Below are positions 7,335 to 17,125 of a stretch of DNA of 64,000 nt, piece by piece (within the stretch, counting starts at the first letter, position 1; each line of letters starts with the position of its first letter). Position numbers and translations under genes: made by a program. Source of the stretch: an uncultured bacterium (GTDB lineage Bacteria > Bacillota > Clostridia > Lachnospirales > Lachnospiraceae); assembly GCA_948467735.1 (NCBI GenBank), contig CAOKFN010000021.1, forward strand, positions 15,364 through 79,363, in the 5' to 3' direction. The notes under the pieces are model-generated. The model made no database searches. It saw nothing but the letters and a program-made list of their open reading frames with translations, and was not told the DNA's origin.

Positions 7335-8836
7335 AAATAAACGACAATGACAATGTGGTGGTGGCGCTGAATACCATTCCCGCAGGAACGGTTGTCAGCG
7401 TGAAGGTTTCGGAAAACGGGGACGCCGAGAAGGAGATTATCGCTCTGGAAGAGATTCCCGCGGGACATAAAATGGCCCTCTGCGACATTCCCGCAGGCGG
7501 CGAGGTGATCAAGTACGGGTATCGCATCGGCAACGCCAAAGAGGATATCAAGGCGGGGGCGTGGATTCATACCCATAATCTGAAGACGGCGCTGGGAGAC
7601 CTGCTGGAGTATACCTACGAGCCGGCTGGGACGGTTTCCGGGCAGGGAACGGCACAGGAAGAATCGGACGTTAAATTTATGGGCTTCAACCGTCCCGACG
7701 GCAGGGTGGGAGTGCGCAATGAAATCTGGGTCATCCCCACGGTGGGCTGCGTGAATAACGTGGCCGCCGCCATTGCAAAGCAGGCCAATGCCTTTGTCAA
7801 GGGGAGCGTGGAGGAGGTCATTGCGTTCCCCCATCCTTACGGCTGTTCGCAGATGGGGGAGGATCAGGAGCACACCAGAAAGATTCTGGCGGATTTGATC
7901 AATCATCCCAACGCGGGCGGCGTGCTGGTGCTGGGGCTGGGCTGTGAGAACAGCAATATTGACGTATTGAAGCCCTACATCGGAGATTACGACGAGAACA
8001 GGGTGAAATTTCTGGTGTCCCAAGAGTGCGAGGATGAGATTGGGGAGTCGGTGGAAATCATCAAGGGGCTGATCGACTATGCTTCCGGCTTTGAGCGGGA
8101 GCCCATCAGCGTCAGCAGGCTTGTCATCGGCATGAAATGCGGCGGCAGCGACGGGCTTTCCGGCATCACGGCCAATCCTTTGGTGGGGCGGTTTTCCGAC
8201 AAGCTGATTGCCAAGGGAGGGACTACCATCCTTACCGAAGTGCCGGAAATGTTCGGCGCGGAGACCATTTTGATGAACCGCTGCGCCAATGAGGAGCTGT
8301 TCCATCAGACGGTGGCGTTAATCAATGATTTTAAGAATTATTTTAAGAGCCATAATCAGACCATATATGAGAATCCTTCTCCGGGCAATAAAAAGGGCGG
8401 CATCTCCACGCTGGAGGATAAATCCCTTGGATGCACCCAGAAATCGGGCAGCGCGCCGGTCATGGGCGTACTGCAGTATGGGGAGACGGTTCGGACCCCG
8501 GGCTTAAACCTCCTCAGCGCGCCGGGCAACGATCTGGTGGCGGCGACGGCGCTGGCTGCGGCGGGCGCGCATATCGTGCTGTTTACCACAGGAAGGGGAA
8601 CGCCCTTCGCCTCCCCGGTTCCCACGGTAAAGATTTCCACCAATTCCAGACTGGCGGGGAAGAAAGCGGGCTGGATTGATTTCAATGCGGGGGTTCTGGT
8701 GGAGGATAAGACCATGGAGGAAGAGACGGAGCATCTGTTTGACTATGTGGTGGAGGTTGCGTCCGGCAGAAAGGTCTGCAGCGAGGAGGCGGGCTTCCAT
8801 GATATGGCAATCTTTAAGCAGGGCGTGACCCTGTAA
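7319..8836 (+). CDS. uxaA: altronate dehydratase
   Basis: UxaA dehydrates D-altronate to 2-keto-3-deoxygluconate. The 505-residue protein has an N-terminal SAF domain (about 1-95, starting MQNFLKINDNDNVVVALNTI) and a C-terminal UxaA domain (about 115-505). The latter includes GFNRPDGRVGVRNEIWVIPT, HPYGCSQMGED and MKCGGSDGLSGITANP, which are likely iron and substrate binding regions. It is co-transcribed with uxaB and ends before a strong terminator at 8942. No keto-deoxygluconate kinase or aldolase is present in the window, so the lower pathway must be encoded elsewhere. Confidence 0.95.
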   Translation: MQNFLKINDNDNVVVALNTIPAGTVVSVKVSENGDAEKEIIALEEIPAGHKMALCDIPAGGEVIKYGYRIGNAKEDIKAGAWIHTHNLKTALGDLLEYTYEPAGTVSGQGTAQEESDVKFMGFNRPDGRVGVRNEIWVIPTVGCVNNVAAAIAKQANAFVKGSVEEVIAFPHPYGCSQMGEDQEHTRKILADLINHPNAGGVLVLGLGCENSNIDVLKPYIGDYDENRVKFLVSQECEDEIGESVEIIKGLIDYASGFEREPISVSRLVIGMKCGGSDGLSGITANPLVGRFSDKLIAKGGTTILTEVPEMFGAETILMNRCANEELFHQTVALINDFKNYFKSHNQTIYENPSPGNKKGGISTLEDKSLGCTQKSGSAPVMGVLQYGETVRTPGLNLLSAPGNDLVAATALAAAGAHIVLFTTGRGTPFASPVPTVKISTNSRLAGKKAGWIDFNAGVLVEDKTMEEETEHLFDYVVEVASGRKVCSEEAGFHDMAIFKQGVTL

Positions 8837-8941
8837 ATTTGGGCGGCGTTTGAGCTTCCGTGTTTTGTGGGGATTTGGATCCGAGCATGTCCTGTGAGGG
8901 CGGTTTTGGGCGGCCCCAAAAGGAAACAGTGCGTTTTATAA

Positions 8942-8987
8942 CGGCCTTGAAATGGGAGCGGCATCTCATTTCAAGGCCGCTTTTTTA
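8942..8987 (+). terminator. rho-independent terminator of uxaBA
   Basis: CGGCCTTGAAATG (8942-8954) and CATTTCAAGGCCG (8967-8979) form a perfect 13-bp stem, and a T6 run starts two bases later. Confidence 0.9.
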
Positions 8988-9023
8988 TGGGAGTGACAGG
9001 AAGAGAGGAGTGGAGGTAAAGGT

Positions 9024-9095
9024 ATGCGCTGTTTATCTCAGTCCGGTTTTTATCTCTTCCCATGCAGTCAGTTAGAAGGAGAGCAAACTGAATGA
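9024..9095 (+). CDS. possible 23-residue peptide
   Basis: An ATG with GGAGG seven bases upstream opens a 23-codon frame (MRCLSQSGFYLFPCSQLEGE...). It ends inside the start region of the following membrane peptide. No family is recognised; it may be a leader or chance. Confidence 0.2.
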   Translation: MRCLSQSGFYLFPCSQLEGEQTE

Positions 9096-9210
9096 TTTCA
9101 GGGTATGGAGTAAACTGTTGAGAGAAAATCCAATAATAACGGCAGCAGCGTCAGCGGCAATGGTTTTAGGAACAATTTTGGGAATCATAGCGTTTATAAC
9201 GGGTGGTTAG
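9088..9210 (+). CDS. possible small single-pass membrane peptide with non-ATG start
   Basis: This frame encodes a hydrophobic segment followed by a stop (NPIITAAASAAMVLGTIL, then GIIAFITGG). It looks like one transmembrane helix after a short basic head. No ATG precedes it. A CTG at 9088 has AAGGAG six bases upstream, and a TTG at 9118 has GGAG seven bases upstream, giving 40 or 30 residues. It overlaps the candidate peptide at 9024 and lies in the 417-bp gap between uxaA and the next gene. It could be a remnant or a genuine membrane microprotein. Confidence 0.3.
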   Translation: MNDFRVWSKLLRENPIITAAASAAMVLGTILGIIAFITGG

Positions 9211-9253
9211 GCTGAAAACCGATAACCGCTTTTATTTTATGGAGGAAGTAATC

Positions 9254-10009
9254 ATGGAACTTGTGAAATTAACACAGGAAAATATTGACCAAGAGCATAT
9301 CTGCTGCGCCATATCCAGCGACAAAGATATTCAGGTCATATCGAAAAAGAAGTGGCTGAAAGAGAGGCTGGAGGAGGGGCTTGTATTCTTAAAAGGAAAT
9401 GTACGGGGGAAATGCTTTATCGAGTACATTCCTGCCGAATATGCATGGGCACCCGTGGAAGCGGACGGCTATATGTACATTGACTGCTTGTGGGTATCCG
9501 GACAGTTCAAGGGGCATGGATACTCGAATCTTCTGTTAAACGCATGTATGGAGGACAGTAAAGAGAAGGGGAAAAAGGGGCTGGCGGTTCTTTCCTCAAA
9601 GAAGAAATTGGGATTTCTTTCCGACCCGGGATACATGAAATATAAAGGGTTTGAGACGGTCGATACGGCGGAGCCTTATTTTGAGCTGATGTATCTGCCG
9701 TTTGAGGAAAATGCGGACAGGCCCCGTTTCCGGGAATCGGTGCGTCGGCATGAGACCATGCCGAAGGGATTTGTACTGTATTATACGAACCAATGTCCTT
9801 TTACGGCGAAGTATGTGCCGCTGCTGGAAAATATGGCAAAGGCTGGGAACGCCGCTTTTCAAGCCGTCCATATTCAGACCAAGGAAGAAGCGCAGAACGC
9901 GCCCTCTCCTTTTACCACATTTTCTCTTTTTTACGACGGACGGCTTCTAACCCATGAAATACTGTCGGAGAAGAAGTTTGAAAAAATTCTGGTAAGTAAA
10001 GGAATGTAG
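9254..10009 (+). CDS. GNAT acetyltransferase with C-terminal YoaP-like domain
   Basis: The 251-residue protein has a GNAT fold in about residues 1-155 (YIDCLWVSGQFKGHGYSNLL carries the acetyl-CoA motif). A YoaP-type C-terminal domain follows (about 170-251), containing YYTNQCPFTAKYVPLLEN, a thioredoxin-like segment with a single Cys rather than CxxC. Such proteins are common in firmicutes and their acyl acceptor is unknown. The ATG at 9254 was chosen for GGAGG about eight bases upstream. It stands alone on its strand between the uxa operon and a small hypothetical gene. Confidence 0.8.
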   Translation: MELVKLTQENIDQEHICCAISSDKDIQVISKKKWLKERLEEGLVFLKGNVRGKCFIEYIPAEYAWAPVEADGYMYIDCLWVSGQFKGHGYSNLLLNACMEDSKEKGKKGLAVLSSKKKLGFLSDPGYMKYKGFETVDTAEPYFELMYLPFEENADRPRFRESVRRHETMPKGFVLYYTNQCPFTAKYVPLLENMAKAGNAAFQAVHIQTKEEAQNAPSPFTTFSLFYDGRLLTHEILSEKKFEKILVSKGM

Positions 10010-10100
10010 AAGCCGCAGGCAATATACTCCCTTTTAGGGATAAGGTTTTCAAATTTATGGTTTGGCAGGTGCCAAATAATGGAGGGGAGTGATCCTATCA

Positions 10101-10448
10101 ATGTGGGGAATCTGTTTTGATACGATGGAGTGTGAAGGAAAAATATATCCCTCCGAACTCTTTCAGCGTGTCATCGAATATCGGATTTCTGAGGAAAGCG
10201 CCGATATGGCCTGCCTTATTTATCCGGTGAAGGGAGTTCGGATTGCTGTTGAAAAAATAAGGGCTTTGGATAATCCGCCCCGATTTACAGACGGCCAGCT
10301 GGTGTCGCCCGTCAGCCATCCGGAGATGGCCGGTGTGGTTCGGGGGATTGGGTGGCATTTTGAGAAGCGGGAATATATGTATTTTATTACGGTAAACGGC
10401 AGGAAGAAGAGCAAAAGGTATTATGATAATGACTTGATAAGGCGGTAA
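10101..10448 (+). CDS. conserved hypothetical protein
   Basis: A 115-residue soluble protein starting MWGICFDTMECEGKIYPSEL and ending in a basic tail (GRKKSKRYYDNDLIRR). I do not recognise a named family. The ATG at 10101 lies 13 bases after GGAGGGG; a GTG at 10089 is only one base from that site and is less likely. It has no membrane segment. The LVSPVSHPEMAGVVRGIGWHF segment, with three Pro/Gly turns, suggests a small beta-rich fold. Confidence 0.6.
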   Translation: MWGICFDTMECEGKIYPSELFQRVIEYRISEESADMACLIYPVKGVRIAVEKIRALDNPPRFTDGQLVSPVSHPEMAGVVRGIGWHFEKREYMYFITVNGRKKSKRYYDNDLIRR

Positions 10449-10652
10449 AGCGGCTTTGCTGAATCATGAAATTTGATTTGGAAAACAGGTTTTCGGAGCT
10501 ATGGCAGGAAGATTTCGTTTTGAGGAGGAGAGCCCTATGCAGATTATACCTAAAAAAGTACAAATTATACCAAACTGTCCTTAACTTAATCATTTTATGC
10601 TATAATATGAGGGCTGTATTTTGATTCTAAAATCAGAAGTGAATAAAATAAA

Positions 10653-12680
10653 ATGAAAGAGCAAAGCGAGGTAAGGATTGTGTTGAGGACGATAAAAGGA
10701 AGACTTACAGCGGGCATCATAGGGATTGTAGTGATCAGTATCCTGATTACTACAGCGGGGATTGCCGCCGTTGCGGGAAAGCGTCTGATAGAGGCTCAGA
10801 CGCAGGCGCTGCAGCTGAATGCGGACAAGTATGCGGAAGAGATTAACACATGGATAGAAAATGAGAAAATGCTTGCGGGAGGCGCAGCAGGCAGTATAGA
10901 GGCAGGCGGAAAGACAAATACGGATTTTGTTCAGTCCGTAGTGGACACGCATGCTTCAGGAAGAGCCGAAATACTGAATTTATACTGCGGAACAAAGGAC
11001 AGCAGGTTTATTCAATCCAATAGGGAAGCGGCGATACCGGAAGGATATGATCCGGTGGAGCGGGGGTGGTATCAGCAGGCGGCGGAAGCAGGAAAGGTGA
11101 TTGTGACCGATCCCTATTGGGACGTGATGACGGAGCAGATGTGTACGACGATCGCGGCGCCGGTCTACATCGGCGGGGAACTGGCGGGAGTGATCGGTTT
11201 GGACGTGACTCTTGGCACGGTAACGGAGCTGACGGGAAGTATCCGGTATGAAGAGGGGGTATACGGATTTCTTGTGGACAGCAGCGGACGATATGTGGCG
11301 CATAAGAATAAAACCTATGAACCTACAAAAACAACCGCGACTGCGGTAACGGACATTATGCCGGGACTGAAGGCAATGCTTGAGGGGACGGATAAAAGCG
11401 TAGTAAAGCTTGCGGATTATGACGGCAGCAGCTGTTATTTTGCGATAGCCGGGATAGAGGGCGGCGGATGGAATCTGGGGGTTGTCGTACCGACGGCGAA
11501 TGTTATGGGGCCTCTTGCCGCTATGATAATGGTGGCGCTTCTCATTGCTTCTGTTATTATTATATTTGTGGCTTTTTTTATGGCGGGATTGATTGGAAGA
11601 CTCTTAGCGCCCATACAGATGCTCAAGCAGTTTGCTTCGGGAGATTTTACGGAGAATACGGTAAGTGAAAAGACGATTCCGAAAGAATATAAAAACGAGA
11701 CGGAGCAGATCAGGACCGCAACATCGGAGGTAAGGAAACAGATCAGGGAAATCATATTGAATACGAAGCAGGAGGCAGGAAATATCAATGCCATCGCAGA
11801 AGAGACGTCCGCTAAGATGGCAGTATTGAATAAAGATATTTCGGGTATTTCGGCCATGGCCGTTCAGGTCATGGCGCAGACCGTGCAAGCGAAGGAATTG
11901 ACGGAAAATATCAAAATGAATGGCGGGGAGCTGGGCTGTGCGATAGAGAATGTGACAAAGAAGGCGGAACAGGCGTCTGAGCAGTCCGGAGATATTATGG
12001 AGCGGGCGGGGAAACAGCAGGCGTCCTCGGAAAAGTCGGCAAGGGAGGCCGTTGCGCTGTATCAGGAAACGAAGGGAGATCTGGAAAAGGCGATTACAGA
12101 CAGTCGGAGAGTACGGGAAATAGATACTCTGACAGAAGAGATTCTTGCCATTAGTTCTCAGACAAATCTTTTGGCTTTGAACGCTTCCATAGAGGCGTCA
12201 AGAGCCGGCGCGGCAGGGCGGGGATTTGCAGTGGTTGCGGACGAGATCAGGCTGCTTGCGGACAATTCCAAGCAGGCGGTAGACAAGATTCGGCAGGTGA
12301 CGGAAGACGTGGTGCATACTGTGACATTTTTATCCGAATCTTCCGGAAGGCTGTTGGCTTTTATGAATGAGAAGGTCATGAAGGATTATAATGATATGAC
12401 GGAGCTTGCGGATGTGTATCGGAAGGACGCAGAGTTTTATAATAATATTTCCGGCGATCTGGGGGTGTCTTCGGAGGAAATGCGCGCAAGCATGGGCAGG
12501 ATAAACGAATCAATTATAGCGATTACGGAGCTTGTAGGAGGAATCGCACAACTTATGGAAGGCATGGAACAGTCCGCCGCAGACTCCAATGAAAATTCGG
12601 AGGCAGCGGCGGCGCAGATGGAGGATCTGTTCCGGTTAAGCGAGCTTTTAAATCAGACCGTAGCGGCATTTAAGGTATAG
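10653..12680 (+). CDS. methyl-accepting chemotaxis protein
   Basis: A 675-residue membrane chemoreceptor. It has an N-terminal membrane helix (about 14-37), an extracytoplasmic dCache-like sensor (about 40-280, including YDPVERGWYQQAAEAGKVIV), a second helix (about 283-308) and a HAMP region. The signalling domain contains the conserved hairpin tip (SSQTNLLALNASIEASRAG, about 500-518). It passes ligand signals to CheA/CheW, which are not in this window. A TATAAT box at 10601-10606 lies about 47 bases upstream of the ATG. A GTG/TTG pair some ten codons in has a better ribosome site, so the start is uncertain. The 3' end overlaps the convergent gene by 11 bases. Confidence 0.9.
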   Translation: MKEQSEVRIVLRTIKGRLTAGIIGIVVISILITTAGIAAVAGKRLIEAQTQALQLNADKYAEEINTWIENEKMLAGGAAGSIEAGGKTNTDFVQSVVDTHASGRAEILNLYCGTKDSRFIQSNREAAIPEGYDPVERGWYQQAAEAGKVIVTDPYWDVMTEQMCTTIAAPVYIGGELAGVIGLDVTLGTVTELTGSIRYEEGVYGFLVDSSGRYVAHKNKTYEPTKTTATAVTDIMPGLKAMLEGTDKSVVKLADYDGSSCYFAIAGIEGGGWNLGVVVPTANVMGPLAAMIMVALLIASVIIIFVAFFMAGLIGRLLAPIQMLKQFASGDFTENTVSEKTIPKEYKNETEQIRTATSEVRKQIREIILNTKQEAGNINAIAEETSAKMAVLNKDISGISAMAVQVMAQTVQAKELTENIKMNGGELGCAIENVTKKAEQASEQSGDIMERAGKQQASSEKSAREAVALYQETKGDLEKAITDSRRVREIDTLTEEILAISSQTNLLALNASIEASRAGAAGRGFAVVADEIRLLADNSKQAVDKIRQVTEDVVHTVTFLSESSGRLLAFMNEKVMKDYNDMTELADVYRKDAEFYNNISGDLGVSSEEMRASMGRINESIIAITELVGGIAQLMEGMEQSAADSNENSEAAAAQMEDLFRLSELLNQTVAAFKV

Positions 12681-13731
12681 TTTCTGTCCACTCAGCCGCT
12701 TTCTCGTAATACAAAAATAATTCAGCAGGGATTTTGGAGGCATCCGGAGGAAACGGAGTGTCCGTTATGACGCATCCCTTCAGCGGAAGGCCGTGCGTAC
12801 CCGTTTCCTTATCGGGTTTTAACCGCATCAGAAAATAACGGGAGCTTCCTTGGTGTGTTCCGGGGCGGGATTTTAAATACTCCTTGGAATAAAAAATTAA
12901 GTTTAAATCTTTGCTGCATTCATATTCTATGCCGATATATCCCATTCCCGTCGGGCAGTTTTGTTCCAATGCTTCATAACTGAGCTTTTTTGCCTGCTCC
13001 AGCTGTTCGGGGGAAAAACGTTCTGCCAGTTTGGGATCGCGGAACTCTTCTTTTGTATGTTCCCATATGTCTATGAAATAGACAGAATTGATATGGCATT
13101 GTACTTTATCGCCATAATCGTCCATAAAATAAAAGGAGCGGCTTTTCCCTATGGTTAGAGTAATTGTTTTTTCGAGTATGTGCCGGATAGGATTCGGCCT
13201 GTGCGTTATGGTTATGGGCGTATCCGGCGAATATTCGGGAAGCTTGCCCGGATTGGCCATGGCCGACTTTTCGGTGTCGGGCATGGTTTGGTTTTCCGGT
13301 CCGGCCATGGTCAACGTCACCAGCTGCAGGCTGTCCCAGTCTGCATTTTTCAGCCATTCCGGAATCAGCCAGCCGGCGCTCATCATATCTAAAAATATTT
13401 GAATCGTGCCGTAATCCTCAGAAGAGAATGCAAGGCAGCCGCCCGACCCGCTCTGCAGCCGCAGGCGCGTGCTGCCAAGATAGAAATCGCTGCAATGTAG
13501 ATAACTACAGTCGTTTCTTTCGTGTTCTTTTAGCAGCTGCCTATAGGTGCGGGCTTTTTCTCCGTCCCTGTGTCCCGATTCCATGTATGGCTCAATGATA
13601 TAAAGCCTTGCTTCATCGGATAAGGTCATGCCGACAATGTGGTATTTCCTGCCGTCTTGCTCTATGGTTCTGCCGATGACGAGAATGTCGCGCCATTTTG
13701 TATGCAGGTCTTCTAACGTTGAAAAATTCAT
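12670..13731 (-). CDS. conserved hypothetical protein
   Basis: A 353-residue soluble protein that I do not recognise. The N-terminal half (WRDILVIGRTIEQDGRKYHIVG, then Trp- and Leu-rich segments) and the C-terminal half (ITLTIGKSRSFYFMDDYGDK, HINSVYFIDIWEHTKEEF) appear as two mixed alpha/beta domains. A Pro-rich linker (PGKLPEYSPDTPITI) joins them. There is no signal peptide or membrane segment. It is convergent with the chemoreceptor gene and just downstream of the AEC transporter on the same strand (about 60 bp apart), so it may be co-transcribed with it. Confidence 0.6.
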   Translation of the reverse strand: MNFSTLEDLHTKWRDILVIGRTIEQDGRKYHIVGMTLSDEARLYIIEPYMESGHRDGEKARTYRQLLKEHERNDCSYLHCSDFYLGSTRLRLQSGSGGCLAFSSEDYGTIQIFLDMMSAGWLIPEWLKNADWDSLQLVTLTMAGPENQTMPDTEKSAMANPGKLPEYSPDTPITITHRPNPIRHILEKTITLTIGKSRSFYFMDDYGDKVQCHINSVYFIDIWEHTKEEFRDPKLAERFSPEQLEQAKKLSYEALEQNCPTGMGYIGIEYECSKDLNLIFYSKEYLKSRPGTHQGSSRYFLMRLKPDKETGTHGLPLKGCVITDTPFPPDASKIPAELFLYYEKAAEWTETIP

Positions 13732-13791
13732 GCGGATTCCTTTCTGCCCTTTTCGCGGCCGTCAATTTAACATTGTGTACGCGGATATCTG

Positions 13792-14808
13792 CTACAGCAG
13801 TCCGATTGTCCTTAGAAGGAAGACTGCAAGGAAGATGGTGAAGATGGAGGCGATGGAGGTCCAGACGACCAGCTGGCCGGCCAGAACACCGTCATTGTCC
13901 ATCTCCTGTGCCATAATGGCGCTGGATACGGCGACGGGAGAGCCGAATAGAGCGATCAGCGCAGGGTAAACGGAGGCGTCAAAAGCGATGAGATCGGTGT
14001 ACTTGGAGAGGAGCACGGCAAGGCCGATGGCAGTCAGGGGAACCGCTGCGACGCGGGCGGCAGTGCCGATGATGATTTCCTGCAGCATTCCCTTTACCGC
14101 GGCGAAGTCAAACAGACCGCCCAGAATCACAAGCGCCAGAGGCGAACTGATTTTACCGAGGCTGTTGACTGCGTCATAGATGAATTTCAGGCTTCCGGAC
14201 AGAGTGAACACAAGGCTTCCGTCCGTATTTACGGGAAGAAAAGAGCGGACGCCCAGCACGATCAGACCGCATACCACACCGATGATGAGAGGGTTTTTGG
14301 CAATTTTTACCAGTACCTCCTTCAGATTTGCCCTATGGCCGTCTTTGCTGTCCAGAAACATGGTAAGCGCAATGACGGCGAGGATATTGAAGGTGGGAAT
14401 GGAAAAGGCGCTTAGGACGGCGGCAATGCCCTTTCCTTCCGGGCCGCCCAGCGATTCCGCGAGCGGCAGGCCGATAATGGCAAAATTGGAGCGGAACACA
14501 CATTGCAGGATAACGCCCTTCTGCCTGTTGTCGGGGACGGTCAGCCTGACTAGGACAAGACCGATAAAAAATGCGGCAAAAATCACAATCTCGGAGTAGA
14601 CCACCACGGACCAGTTGATGTCGGTGAAGGATTCAATATTGTACACATTCGTAAACAGCAGGCAGGGCAGACAGACGCGGAAAATCAGTTTGTTCCCTTT
14701 TTTGAACCAGTCCTCCGTCAGAAACTTCTTTTTTTTCAGCAGATACCCCAGCAGAATCAGTAATATAATGGGCAGTATGGCGTTTAGCGCAAATAGTAAT
14801 GTATCCAT
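13792..14808 (-). CDS. AEC-family (auxin efflux carrier) transporter
   Basis: A 338-residue integral membrane protein with about ten hydrophobic segments, typical of the AEC family. It begins MDTLLFALNAILPIILLILL, has a basic first cytoplasmic loop (GYLLKKKKFL) and the characteristic FRSNFAIIGLPLAESLGG region in the middle. Bacterial members export or exchange organic acids such as malate; the substrate here is unknown. The ATG at 14808 follows GAGGA at five bases; a start four codons upstream is less well placed. Confidence 0.85.
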   Translation of the reverse strand: MDTLLFALNAILPIILLILLGYLLKKKKFLTEDWFKKGNKLIFRVCLPCLLFTNVYNIESFTDINWSVVVYSEIVIFAAFFIGLVLVRLTVPDNRQKGVILQCVFRSNFAIIGLPLAESLGGPEGKGIAAVLSAFSIPTFNILAVIALTMFLDSKDGHRANLKEVLVKIAKNPLIIGVVCGLIVLGVRSFLPVNTDGSLVFTLSGSLKFIYDAVNSLGKISSPLALVILGGLFDFAAVKGMLQEIIIGTAARVAAVPLTAIGLAVLLSKYTDLIAFDASVYPALIALFGSPVAVSSAIMAQEMDNDGVLAGQLVVWTSIASIFTIFLAVFLLRTIGLL

Positions 14809-14904
14809 TGTTCCTCTCATTTCTCTGCCGGTAAGGGCAGTCTTGCAGTTTTTCGTTACTCTTTTTAAAGCTGTTTGTTCCCTTTAAGCTTCACAGTTTC
14901 TTTT

Positions 14905-14933
14905 ATTATATTTTATATGGGTGGGAAGGACAA
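14905..14933 (-). promoter_or_regulatory. promoter of the AEC transporter gene
   Basis: On the minus strand TTGTCC (14928-14933) and TATAAT (14905-14910) are 17 bases apart. The rest of the 357-bp gap up to 15165 holds no convincing gene. Confidence 0.5.
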
Positions 14934-15165
14934 GTCTTTCCTGCAAAAAGTTTTCCGAAGGGCGGCCTTCTCTCCGCGCCGCGCCGGTCCGTCAATTGTT
15001 TATGCCGCTATTGACGGCTTGACAGGAAGTTTGTTACGGCAGGATGTCAATCTGAATAATATCGGATTTCATCCGTATAATAATCCATTAAAAGGTGTAT
15101 TGGCGCTTCCTTGCGGAAATTGTGAGATTGGCGGAAATAAATTGAGAAAGCATGGGGAGGACAAA

Positions 15166-17115
15166 ATGAGCAATCACTTGAAAAATGAGACAAGCCCGTA
15201 TCTGCTGCAGCATGCGGAAAATCCTGTGGACTGGTATCCTTGGTGTGAGGAAGCATTTGAAAAGGCAAGGGAAGAAGATAAGCCGGTTTTTTTGAGCGTG
15301 GGCTACAGCACCTGCCATTGGTGCCATGTGATGGCCCATGAGAGCTTTGAGGACAGGAGGACGGCCGAAATTCTCAATAGCAGTTTTATTTCTATAAAAG
15401 TGGACCGTGAGGAGCGCCCCGACATTGACAGCGTGTATATGTCGGTGTGTCAGGCGTTCACCGGCAGCGGCGGCTGGCCCATGAGTATTTTTATGACATG
15501 GGATAAAAAGCCTTTTTTGGCGGGCACATATTTTCCCGTTCGGCCGCGGTATGGCATGCCAAGTTTCTCTGATTTGTTGAAGTATATAGAGAATCAGTGG
15601 AACGGCGGTCGGGAGAAGCTTCTGCAATCGGCCTGGCAGATAATCGAACAGTTAAAACAATCTCAGCAGTCGGAATCCAGCCATAGCGGCATGGGCGGGG
15701 GGAGTCTTTCGGAGAAAGCGGCGGGGATGTTTGCCGACGGCTTTGACCGTGTATATGGAGGGTTTGGAGCCGCGCCGAAATTTCCCGCGCCCCATAATTT
15801 ATTGTTTTTGATGCTGTATGCAAAGCAGAATGAGAACTCGGACGTGCTGGACATGGTAGAAAAAACCCTTGTGCAAATGCGCAAGGGCGGTATTTTTGAC
15901 CATATCGGCGGAGGGTTTTCCAGATATTCCACGGACAGATATTTTCTTGCGCCTCATTTTGAAAAAATGCTCTATGACAATGCGCTGCTCATTCTGGCAT
16001 ACGCGTCGGCTTACGGTATCACTCAAAACCATATATATCTTGATACCGCCGAGAAAACAGCCCATTATGTCCTTAGGGAAATGACCGCTCCGGGCGGCGG
16101 ATTTTACAGCGCTCAGGACGCCGACAGCGAGGGGGTGGAAGGAAAGTATTATACGTTCGCATTGGCTGAAATATTTGATATTTTGGGAAAAGAAAAGGGA
16201 AAACGGTTTGCGGAGGCCTTTGATATTACGGAGGGCGGTAATTTTGAGGGCGTAAATATTCCCAATCTTTTAAAGAGCGGCGATTTGAATTCGGACTTTG
16301 GGGATGAAATTCATAAGCTGTATGACTACCGAAGGAATCGCTTCAAGCTGCATCTTGACGATAAGATTCTGATTTCGTGGAATTCCATGATGATAGCTGC
16401 GCTGTCCGTGCTTTACAGGGTTTCGCATAACGAGGATTATCTTCAAGCGGCGGGGAACGCACAGAGATTTGTTGAAAATAATTTAAGCGAGGACTTGCGC
16501 CTTTACACAAGCTGGCGTGAGGGAAAGCGTTCGGAAAAGAGCTTTTTGGACGATTATGCGTTCTATGGGGCCGCGTTGACGGAATTGTATCATTCCACCT
16601 TAAATAAAGAGTATCTGGAAAAAGCGGAGCAGTACTGCGGGGAGGCGGTAAAACGATTCTGGGATGACAAAAACGGCGGATGTTATCTTTCGGCTTTTGA
16701 CAGCAAGGAGCTTTTTATGAACCCGAAAGAATCCTATGACGGCGCGGTCCCAAGCGGAAATTCGGTCATGGCATATAATTTTGTAAGACTGTATCAGCTG
16801 ACCGAAAAGGAGGAATATGGGCGGCTTGCGGAAAGACAGATTCGTTATATGGCGGCTCAGGCCCGGAAGTATCCGACGGGGCATAGTATGTTTCTGCTTG
16901 CAAAGCTGATCTATGATAATCCTCCGGAGCATATTGTGGCTGCCCTGAAGGATTCTTCGGATTTGGACGAGATTAGGGGGCGGCTGCCCCTGCTGGCGAA
17001 TGTTATTATCGCTTCGGGGAGCGGGGAGTATCCGCTGATAAATGACAGAACGACATTTTATGTCTGTAAGAATCATGTCTGTCTGGCCCCTGTGAATTCG
17101 CTTTGTGAAATGTAA
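15166..17115 (+). CDS. YyaL-type thioredoxin-domain protein (DUF255 / SPATA20-like)
   Basis: The 649-residue protein starts MSNHLKNETSPYLLQHAENP, the standard opening of this family. A DUF255 thioredoxin-like domain (about 1-165) carries the redox pair in STCHWCHVMAHESF (Cys about 49 and 52). The remainder is an alpha/alpha six-barrel resembling sugar epimerases (GGFGAAPKFPAPHNLLFL, PHFEKMLYDNALLIL, YSAQDADSEG). Its biochemical role is not settled. The frame is open for 97 further codons upstream, but only the ATG at 15166 has a ribosome site (GGGGAGGA). The family usually runs to about 670-690 residues, so this one is slightly short. Confidence 0.92.
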   Translation: MSNHLKNETSPYLLQHAENPVDWYPWCEEAFEKAREEDKPVFLSVGYSTCHWCHVMAHESFEDRRTAEILNSSFISIKVDREERPDIDSVYMSVCQAFTGSGGWPMSIFMTWDKKPFLAGTYFPVRPRYGMPSFSDLLKYIENQWNGGREKLLQSAWQIIEQLKQSQQSESSHSGMGGGSLSEKAAGMFADGFDRVYGGFGAAPKFPAPHNLLFLMLYAKQNENSDVLDMVEKTLVQMRKGGIFDHIGGGFSRYSTDRYFLAPHFEKMLYDNALLILAYASAYGITQNHIYLDTAEKTAHYVLREMTAPGGGFYSAQDADSEGVEGKYYTFALAEIFDILGKEKGKRFAEAFDITEGGNFEGVNIPNLLKSGDLNSDFGDEIHKLYDYRRNRFKLHLDDKILISWNSMMIAALSVLYRVSHNEDYLQAAGNAQRFVENNLSEDLRLYTSWREGKRSEKSFLDDYAFYGAALTELYHSTLNKEYLEKAEQYCGEAVKRFWDDKNGGCYLSAFDSKELFMNPKESYDGAVPSGNSVMAYNFVRLYQLTEKEEYGRLAERQIRYMAAQARKYPTGHSMFLLAKLIYDNPPEHIVAALKDSSDLDEIRGRLPLLANVIIASGSGEYPLINDRTTFYVCKNHVCLAPVNSLCEM

Positions 17116-17125
17116 GTAAGGATGG

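Noticed and set aside
7331..8305. 324-codon minus-strand frame inside uxaA
   Set aside because: Antisense shadow of a clear UxaA gene.
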